Below are positions 5,832-10,425 of a stretch of DNA of 10,425 nucleotides, in pieces (positions within the stretch are counted from its first letter, which is position 1; every line of letters begins with the position of its first letter). The stretch is taken from contig JASHSN010000359.1 of assembly GCA_030038695.1 (NCBI GenBank), positions 1-10,425 on the forward strand. Reading direction: 5' to 3'. This DNA is from Nitrososphaeraceae archaeon (GTDB lineage: Archaea; Thermoproteota; Nitrososphaeria; Nitrososphaerales; Nitrososphaeraceae). The notes under the pieces were generated by a model. The model did not search any database. It was not told the origin of the DNA and saw only the letters and a list, made by a program, of their open reading frames with translations. The translations under genes were made by a program, and so were the position numbers.

Positions 5832-7124
5832 ATGCAACGTCCCATAGGTGATGTTACCAAACGTGCAGTAATTGAGGAGTATTTAAAAGGCAAAAACAGA
5901 GATCCGATCGCAAGCGATCTTGGCCTTGCCACTGGAACCGTAAGTAAGATAATCAAGGAGTGGAAGACTGGTCTTGATTATCCTAATGCTGACGAGTTGC
6001 GCGAATTAGTGTTAGGGCTGCGGAAGCTAGGAATCTCCGCTTCTAGGTACGCACAAGGAGCGAGGATTGCATCGTACCTGGTGGAAATGGGAGTCGATGA
6101 GGAAGAGTTCCATCAATTTGTCTCTGGAATATATGACAGTTGCAAGAAAATGGACCTCCGACCAGACAAAGTTGTGTATCTTCTAAAGCTGCTGCACGAT
6201 ATTCCAGAATCTATTCCTCCAAAACAGTTTGAAGAATATATCGAGCTACAGAAGAGCCAGATACAGAAGTTAAAAGAGGAGATAGGAAGGTTAGAACAAG
6301 GGATACTAAACGAAAACATTAACCTCGAGATTGCCATCAAGGAGAAAGGAACGACTATGGATGAACTCAATCAGTTTTCTACTTTTAAGGAAGTGATGAA
6401 GAATAGTGAAGTCACTATGGATGATAATTCAAGGTTTGTAGAAGCTGTCATTGGAGCGAAGAAGCTCGGTTTTGATCCGAACATCATTGTACAGAAGGTT
6501 TCAAATCTCATGAATCTAGAGATAGAACACAAAGGACTGGAGGAGGGAGTCAAGTCTTTAAAGGAGAACGTCGAGACGCTGAAACTAAAGTGCAGTGATT
6601 TGGAACAAGAGCAACTTGCTCATAATTATAGGATTTCGATATACCAAGAACTTGAGAAGATGGGGATGGGCATTAAACAACTCAAACTTCTACTACATAC
6701 TGTCACAGAAATCGCTACTGCAAATAAGATTTCAGAAGATAAAGCTACTGAGAAGTTTTTCTCCGATGTACAAAAGCATTATGATGACAAGTTAGGTTTC
6801 GAAGTGGAACTTCAAAATTTGAAATCAGAAGTTGAGAAAAGTGAACATATGCAGCTTGAGCTTACTAATAAAACCGCAGCGTTGAATTCTAGTATACTAA
6901 AGCAAACCGATGAGATCCAACAAGTATCTGGGATTGTTGAATTTCTCCCCTTGGTCAAAGGTACCATTGGTCTAAAAGTTCCAAAAAATCATTTGAAGGC
7001 TGCTGTCATCAAGGCGATAGATATATTGATAAAAACTCACTCAACCGGTCCTTCAACACTACGTTTGATAGAAAGCATGGATTTTTTGAAGAAGGAGATA
7101 GAACAAAATCCCCATGGCCTATAG
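5832..7124 (+). CDS. HTH-domain protein with long coiled coils, 430 aa
   Basis: Function unknown. The N-terminus (about 7-46) is a resolvase/sigma-like helix-turn-helix: TKRAVIEEYLKGKNRDPIAS, then DLGLATGTVSKIIKEWK, so DNA binding is likely. The rest is almost all helix. Helical modules sit at about 55-105, 198-250 and 266-315, each built around a K-L/M-G turn (RKLGIS, KKLGFD, EKMGMG). They are separated by heptad-rich coiled coils at about 135-170, 225-262 and 323-365. The C-terminal piece (about 369-425) is less charged and ends KKEIEQNPHGL. No signal peptide or membrane segment is seen. The layout suggests a DNA-bound scaffold or dimeric regulator. Proteins of this architecture recur in Nitrososphaerales genomes as far as I recall; this is not verified here. 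A decayed second C-terminus lies just downstream (7147-7278), which points to a tandem paralogue. It has its own promoter. Confidence 0.82.
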   Translation: MQRPIGDVTKRAVIEEYLKGKNRDPIASDLGLATGTVSKIIKEWKTGLDYPNADELRELVLGLRKLGISASRYAQGARIASYLVEMGVDEEEFHQFVSGIYDSCKKMDLRPDKVVYLLKLLHDIPESIPPKQFEEYIELQKSQIQKLKEEIGRLEQGILNENINLEIAIKEKGTTMDELNQFSTFKEVMKNSEVTMDDNSRFVEAVIGAKKLGFDPNIIVQKVSNLMNLEIEHKGLEEGVKSLKENVETLKLKCSDLEQEQLAHNYRISIYQELEKMGMGIKQLKLLLHTVTEIATANKISEDKATEKFFSDVQKHYDDKLGFEVELQNLKSEVEKSEHMQLELTNKTAALNSSILKQTDEIQQVSGIVEFLPLVKGTIGLKVPKNHLKAAVIKAIDILIKTHSTGPSTLRLIESMDFLKKEIEQNPHGL

Positions 7125-7146
7125 CACATAATTAATAATCGATGCT

Positions 7147-7278
7147 ATGACCTGGATGGATAGGCACATACTTTTAGACTATCTGTCGAAGCAATCCACA
7201 TATCTTTAACACTTGGTGATTTTGGAGCGATTATTGATGGAGGAGATAGAAGAAAATCAGAGGAATAATATAGAATGA
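7147..7278 (+). pseudogene. Decayed C-terminal remnant of an HTH/coiled-coil paralogue
   Basis: One reading frame here, interrupted by a TAA at 7207-7209, gives HILLDYLSKQST, stop, then HLVILERLLMEEIEEN. It resembles the end of the intact upstream protein: AIDILIKTHST and LRLIESMDFLKKEIEQN. The match is clearest as DNA: 7239-7258 agrees with 7091-7110 at 18 of 20 bases. The frame continues to a TGA at 7276-7278. The rest of the copy is gone or unrecognisable, so this is read as the tail of a former tandem duplicate. The similarity covers only about 40 codons, so a chance match of charged helices cannot be excluded. Confidence 0.45.
7264..7273 (+). promoter_or_regulatory. TATA-like element before a possible small ORF
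   Basis: AATAATATAG is centred about 28 nt before ATG 7297 and could drive leaderless expression of that 36-codon frame. It overlaps the end of the decayed paralogue. Confidence 0.25.
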
Positions 7279-7296
7279 TTTAACACGGATTTTTTG

Positions 7297-7407
7297 ATGG
7301 CTGTAACTGTCAGAGACGACGTATTTCAACTGGAGATCAGTAATGGTAGCGAGGACAGCCAGGGTCTTTTAAAAAATTTTGATGTCATCACTATGATATT
7401 GATGTAA
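7297..7407 (+). CDS. Possible 36-aa small ORF
   Basis: ATG 7297 opens 36 codons to a TAA at 7405-7407. The peptide begins MAVTVRDDVFQLEISNGSED and ends FDVITMILM. It has an acidic, protein-like composition but no recognisable domain. A TATA-like sequence lies about 28 nt upstream. It sits between the decayed paralogue and the pterin dehydratase gene on the same strand. It may be a genuine small protein, a further gene fragment or chance. Confidence 0.25.
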   Translation: MAVTVRDDVFQLEISNGSEDSQGLLKNFDVITMILM

Positions 7408-7458
7408 GTCTATAAAGCAGTGATTGGGGTCAAGTTATTCGTTGAGGAAGTCCAATAA

Positions 7459-7467
7459 TGATATAAT
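7459..7467 (+). promoter_or_regulatory. TATA-like box for the pterin dehydratase gene
   Basis: TGATATAAT is centred 29 nt before ATG 7492. No Shine-Dalgarno is present, so a leaderless or very short-leader transcript is likely. Confidence 0.45.
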
Positions 7468-7491
7468 GTCTGATGCTTAATCTAATCTATA

Positions 7492-7776
7492 ATGGTCAAT
7501 ATGACGTCTGAAGAGATAAAGAGAGCTATTGAAGAATTAGGTAGCGGATGGGAATTAAAAGATGATAAGATCATAAAAACGTTTCAATTTCCAAGTTTTA
7601 TGAATGCTATTGAATTCGTAAATGATATTGCAAACATTGCAGAGAAGGTGAATCACCACCCGATTATTACAATTAACTGGAGGACTGTCAAATTTTCCTT
7701 AAAATCCTTCGATGTAGATGCTATAACCGAACGAGACATTGAACTTGCAAAGCAGATTGAGGAACGACGTATTTGA
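7492..7776 (+). CDS. Pterin-4a-carbinolamine dehydratase-like protein, 94 aa
   Basis: Small cytoplasmic protein of the PCD/DCoH family. The classical reaction is dehydration of 4a-hydroxytetrahydrobiopterin to quinonoid dihydropterin. Archaeal members may serve other pterin steps, for example in folate or molybdopterin metabolism, or act as protein partners. The length is typical. Family features are GWELKDDKIIKTFQFPSF at 19-36, an FxxAxxFV-like helix at 36-43, the signature EKVNHHP at 51-57, Trp63, and the AITERDIELAKQIE helix at 77-90. The signature His pair is H55-H56. In the usual ...LTTHD.GGLTEKD segment the third active-site His is replaced here by Phe73 (LKSFDVDAITERD), so catalysis may be weakened or changed. 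ATG 7492 is chosen; ATG 7501 (residue 4) is a possible alternative. Confidence 0.87.
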   Translation: MVNMTSEEIKRAIEELGSGWELKDDKIIKTFQFPSFMNAIEFVNDIANIAEKVNHHPIITINWRTVKFSLKSFDVDAITERDIELAKQIEERRI

Positions 7777-8010
7777 CACAATCTGGAAAATGAATCTTAT
7801 GTTATATATGCTACACTGAATTTTATGTTCTATTCTTATATCATATTTGCGCCGCTTTGTCATAATTCGATAACTCATCTCAGTTTAAACACTAAGGCCA
7901 AATTCAGAAGAGGGGATCGTTTTGATTAGCAAAAATAAGACATGGGAAGGCAGAGACGATATCCTCAAACGATAGACTAGATCTAAATGAGATAACTTTG
8001 AATGAGGAGA
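7777..8010. other. A+T-rich spacer, no gene supported
   Basis: This is the gap between the pterin dehydratase gene and the end of the minus-strand peptidase pseudogene. It contains T-rich stretches (for example TTCTATTCTTATATC, 7827-7841) that could terminate transcription of the upstream gene. A 34-codon frame at 7825-7929 has no coding character that I can defend. No repeat or RNA gene was seen. Confidence 0.5.
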
Positions 8011-8669
8011 TCACCTTTGGAACGAATGCCTCCATTCCAGGTGGGACCACATGTCCCATACACTCGAGGCGATTGATGATACATCATCGCATTGTAGAAA
8101 ATCAGAATGTGTCAGACGTATAAAAACCGCAATGGCGATGTTCTACAATTTATACAACAAATGCTAGATTTTATTACCTTCCATGTAATGAAGAAAAACT
8201 AAAGCCAGACAATGATTGGTGAGGACGATATAACTAAGGTGGTCGCTTCTTTCTAGAGTCAACGGATGAGCGTGTTAATTTTTTATGAGGTGGTTTCCTA
8301 TTTGTCTTGACGTTGGGTCATTAGGATTATACATTTCATATGCAAACGGTAGATTGCCCATAAGTCGCTTCAAAGACGTTCCGCGATAGCTCACGCCGGC
8401 TGTCTTTCTTACAAAATCGTGACATAATTGTGGATTATCAGATATCTGCAGGGACGGGTTAACGCCTTTCCAATATCTAGCTGCCATGACCACACATGAC
8501 GGAATACAATCCCCTGATACTCCATCGACAAAAAGGTCCCAATTAAATGGAAGATTGGGTAGTCTCCGCTGCAATGTACCTATTGCATTGATGTTCTTAA
8601 ATATGTTTTGAGAATAAGGTGAGCACCAAATTAGGATCGTTAAGAACCCATCTTCTTTTTTTTAGCCAT
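8011..8669 (-). pseudogene. Frameshifted C39-like cysteine peptidase
   Basis: An open frame at 8574-8275 (99 codons, TTG start) contains GDCIPSCVVMAARYWKG, which aligns with the C39/papain-like signature DCGPAC..M..RYYG; Asp22-Cys23 would be the catalytic Cys region. The frame is open upstream to a stop at 8662-8664, reading KKEDGFLTILIWCSPY. An ATG at 8669 gives MAKK but in another frame. The two join if the A8 run on the minus strand (8663-8656) had one more A. After the stop at 8275, a different frame reads KEATTLVISSSPIIVWL (8252-8202), with PIIVWL typical of the middle of such peptidases. The original frame is open again at 8142-8014 (NIAIAV, where the family has its catalytic His block, and later VWDMWSHLEWRHSF). 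The total is about 215 codons, the usual size. At least three frame changes imply decay. A CTTATTAG box at about 8690-8697, 25 nt upstream of the ATG, is a fossil promoter. The Gln usually found about six residues before the Cys is not seen, so the family call is tentative. Confidence 0.5.
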
Positions 8670-8689
8670 TACTTTCACTTTGCACGTAT

Positions 8690-8697
8690 CCTAATAA
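8690..8697 (-). promoter_or_regulatory. TATA-like box before the peptidase pseudogene
   Basis: Read on the minus strand, CTTATTAG is centred about 25 nt before ATG 8669, the spacing of a leaderless archaeal promoter. It supports ATG 8669 as the ancestral start, upstream of the A8 frameshift. Confidence 0.35.
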
Positions 8698-8820
8698 GAA
8701 AAAACTAGCCGGTAAATATATTCAAGTGTTTGATCTAGCAAATGCTTCGGCTAATCAATAGAATGATTCGTTTCATATTTTCAAGTCGAAGCCGCATGTC
8801 TTACAAGAAATTATTCAGTT

Positions 8821-9711
8821 CTATCTATTATACAGATCGAACCTACGAAGTTGTTCCAACTTTTCATCGAGAAACGTGTTGTCCCCATTAATAATGGAGA
8901 AATCAGTAACGCATTTTATAATTACATCAGGATTAGAAAAGATGGGATATTTGTACACCAGTCTTTTGAGTTCTTGAATTTTTAGTCTAGTCTCTTGTGA
9001 TAGAGATCCATAATCATTCGTTGTGTGTATGGGCTGAGATTGATCAGTTCGATATGGTGAGACAGCCGGAGGTTGGTCCTGGATTGTTGATGATGATGAG
9101 GATCGTGACTGCTGTTGGTGGTATTGGTATTGGTACTGCCCTTGTTGTTGCAAACCTCCAGGTCTGAAAGTATCTCCCACGGAGTCTGCAGCCGCAGTAG
9201 TATATCCAAATCCACGGATGTGGTTTTCTTCTTTGCTCCGCCTCTTGCGATACCAAGATGGATGGCTGGCCTGATATCGGCCAGAATTCCTGCCGGCTAG
9301 GTATTCAGGTAATGGAACTATCTCTCCTCTGTTGCCGTGTAAAGCAAGATTATGTCTTGAAGCACTATATCTCGTGGTGAAGTGCTCCGAACAAGTTGCA
9401 CACACATGCATTACCCGCTGCTGGTGGTATTGCCCTTGCCAACCTCCAAGGTAAGAAGTATCTCCCATGTAGTTTGATCTAACTGCAATAGCACGCCCAA
9501 AGTCATAGATGCGGTTTTTTTTACTACGCCTCCCCCTATACCAAAATGGATTGCTGGCCGGTATCCGGCCAGAATACCTACCAACCACGTATTCAAGTAA
9601 TGGAACTATCTCCCCTCTGCCGTTATGTAAAGCAAGATTATGTCTTGTAGCACTGCATCTTCTGGTGAAGTGTTCTGAACATATCGCACACACATGCATT
9701 ACCCTGCCCAT
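8821..9711 (-). CDS. Archaeal protein with two duplicated C2H2 zinc-finger modules, 296 aa
   Basis: Function unknown; nucleic-acid or protein binding is likely. Numbering here runs from the TTG at 9735 (304 aa). Two C2H2 fingers of form C-x2-C-x12-H-x4-H are present: C16, C19, H32, H37 and C112, C115, H128, H133, each with Phe four after the second Cys. Each finger heads a module continuing with RGEIVPL.EY..GR.SGR..AS.P.WYR.RRSK. Copy 1 starts at residue 12 and copy 2 at residue 108, exactly 96 residues apart, and the first 61 residues match at 46 positions. A low-complexity linker follows (Q/Y/H-rich about 195-209, Ser-run 210-216). The last part is a helical domain (about 243-304, SLSQETRLKIQELKRLVYKY onward) rich in charge and probably folded. 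ATG 9711 (residue 9) is preferred: CTTAAATC lies 29 nt upstream as a TATA-like box. TTG 9735 and ATG 9699 are alternatives. No membrane segment is seen. Confidence 0.8.
   Translation of the reverse strand: MGRVMHVCAICSEHFTRRCSATRHNLALHNGRGEIVPLLEYVVGRYSGRIPASNPFWYRGRRSKKNRIYDFGRAIAVRSNYMGDTSYLGGWQGQYHQQRVMHVCATCSEHFTTRYSASRHNLALHGNRGEIVPLPEYLAGRNSGRYQASHPSWYRKRRSKEENHIRGFGYTTAAADSVGDTFRPGGLQQQGQYQYQYHQQQSRSSSSSTIQDQPPAVSPYRTDQSQPIHTTNDYGSLSQETRLKIQELKRLVYKYPIFSNPDVIIKCVTDFSIINGDNTFLDEKLEQLRRFDLYNR
9154..9702. repeat. 288-bp tandem duplication inside the zinc-finger gene
   Basis: Copy A spans about 9154-9414 and copy B about 9415-9702, offset by 288 bp (96 codons). Long identical blocks remain. 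One example is a 22-nt block at 9338-9359 repeated at 9626-9647, and ATGCATTACCC recurs at 9406-9416 and 9694-9704. Divergence is greatest at the module ends, so the duplication is not brand-new. Confidence 0.88.
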
Positions 9712-10269
9712 TTCTTGTATATAGTAGACAACCAAGATTTAAGAGCAACGCTGTGCCACTGCTATCCTGAGAAACTACCCCCATCCCCATGTGTGTGCTG
9801 CAGCTGGCCCGGACTCGGAGTGTGTGCGGCAGCGGAATATCAACGCAGAATTCCTGGCTTGAACCAAAAAAAGCGGTTAAAAGCGTATGAGTACCAAAAA
9901 AGGTGTGTGTTGATGTGCGCCATCTTTGAGACAAAATTCGTATTTAATGGTGGTAGAAACCCAGTAGCCCGGCTGGACAATAATAATCCCAGTACCAGCT
10001 TTATGTATCCGAATCCCATCTCTCGAGCCAACCACAGTATGCATGCAGGAAAACTCCCTCTGTGACATAAAGCAGCAAACCCACAACAAAGAGAAACCAT
10101 AAAGGTAGAATAGCCCCACACAGCGCAAACCTGCATGAGGTATGCTTCATGTCTTCTCTATTTTCGCTATCTCATGTATTCTATTCACAAGGCGCGGGTT
10201 TCATACTATAACCATGTGCTCTCCAAACCCTTTGCAGTATGCGATAAAAGTCACTTCTGACAGCAGTAT
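9712..10269. other. Spacer with G+C-rich patch, no gene supported
   Basis: Between the two minus-strand zinc-finger genes the DNA is unusually rich in G+C and TG/CA steps at about 9785-9835. It carries overlapping open frames on both strands: plus 9694-10065, minus 9840-10136 and minus 9877-10128. None has a domain I recognise, and each conflicts with the others. The plus frame contains KKRLKAYEYQKR and CAIFETKFVFNGGR, faintly like a degraded zinc-finger segment. Positions 10141-10269 are A+T-rich and show nothing definite. It may hold a decayed gene. Confidence 0.4.
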
Positions 10270-10425
10270 TTAACCGATGCCTATCGGTGGTCTTCTAGAC
10301 TCACTATGTTCTAATAGTATGTGATACTTCAAAATATACAAACTATCAAATACCTTGGTACAGACATGGCATTGAAATTTATACGTAATATCTTGCGCTT
10401 TAGTAGTAGTACTCAATCGCCCTTC
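10270..10425 (-). CDS. C2H2 zinc-finger protein, C-terminal part (runs off window)
   Basis: A minus-strand frame enters at the window edge and is open for 51 codons to a TAA at 10270-10272. It contains YKFQCHVCTKVFDSLYILKY, followed by HILLEHSE. This is a complete C-x2-C-x12-H-x4-H finger (C19, C22, H35, H40 of the visible part), with the usual Phe four after the second Cys and hydrophobic residues before the first His. It ends SESRRPPIGIG. Single fingers close to the C-terminus are a common arrangement in small archaeal C2H2 proteins. The sequence is not a copy of the duplicated module at 8821-9711, so it is a separate family member. The upstream part and the start are outside the window; TTG at codon 4 is possible but unlikely. 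ACCGAT/ATCGGT (10273-10288) makes a small hairpin over its last codons. Confidence 0.68.
   Translation of the reverse strand, partial: EGRLSTTTKAQDITYKFQCHVCTKVFDSLYILKYHILLEHSESRRPPIGIG

Noticed and set aside
9154..9702. Spaced repeats considered as a CRISPR array or mobile-element ends
   Set aside because: The repeat is one 288-bp tandem duplication that preserves a reading frame and zinc ligands; there are no short regular repeats with unique spacers.
9694..10065. Plus-strand 123-codon frame
   Set aside because: It begins inside the 5' end of the well-supported minus-strand zinc-finger gene and shows no recognisable domain; mentioned only as a possible remnant.
9840..10136. Minus-strand 98-codon hydrophobic frame
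   Set aside because: The hydrophobic stretches suggest membrane segments at first sight, but it overlaps other equally open frames in a compositionally odd patch and has no promoter or family match.
10365..10425. Plus-strand ATG with a TATA-like AAAATATACA 29 nt upstream, open to the edge
   Set aside because: The opposite strand carries a complete C2H2 finger over the same bases, which is far stronger coding evidence.
1..10425. tRNA or rRNA genes
   Set aside because: No T-arm consensus (GGTTCGAATC-like) with matching acceptor stems was found on either strand by eye, and no rRNA-like sequence was seen; a covariance-model scan would be decisive.

Overview
The window looks like chromosomal DNA from an ammonia-oxidising thaumarchaeon of the Nitrososphaerales type (soil group I.1b; Nitrososphaera or Nitrosocosmicus-like). 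This is inferred from four things: an archaeal D-aminoacyl-tRNA deacylase (DtdA), an Lrp/AsnC regulator, an A+T-rich composition with promoters of the leaderless archaeal kind (a TATA-like box about 25 nt before an ATG, no Shine-Dalgarno), and C2H2 zinc-finger proteins and a long HTH/coiled-coil protein of the sort these archaea carry. No database search was possible, so the genus is not established.

Layout. Positions 1-583 hold a weak 78-codon ORF, a (TGAT)5 repeat, a nested inverted repeat around a TATA-like element, and a possible 34-codon leader ORF that ends one base before the next gene. At 584-3313 there is a tight two-gene operon: a siroheme/[4Fe-4S] nitrite/sulfite reductase and a two-domain rhodanese with one live and one dead domain. 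dtdA follows at 3506-4324 with its own promoter. After a 0.5-kb gap, an Lrp/AsnC regulator lies on the minus strand (4833-5270), possibly followed by a 35-codon ORF. A non-coding stretch rich in simple repeats (5286-5831) separates it from a 430-aa HTH plus coiled-coil protein (5832-7124). Just downstream is a decayed copy of that protein's C-terminus (7147-7278). A pterin-4a-carbinolamine dehydratase-like gene follows at 7492-7776 and has an altered third active-site position.

The right-hand 2.4 kb is accessory in character and all minus strand. It holds a frameshifted C39-like cysteine peptidase pseudogene (about 8011-8669), a protein with two tandemly duplicated C2H2 zinc-finger modules (8821-9711), and the C-terminal end of another C2H2 zinc-finger protein running off the window edge (10270-10425). 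The last is a short edge fragment identified from its clear C-x2-C-x12-H-x4-H finger.

How the genes relate. The reductase and rhodanese probably work together in six-electron reduction of nitrite or sulfite and in sulfur handling; sequence alone does not settle the substrate. dtdA and the pterin dehydratase are housekeeping-type genes. The HTH/coiled-coil gene, its decayed paralogue, the peptidase pseudogene and the zinc-finger cluster show recent duplication and gene loss. No complete new multi-gene system is evident. The most distinctive items are the duplicated archaeal C2H2 protein, the HTH/coiled-coil family with a remnant copy, and the operator-like structure before the reductase operon.
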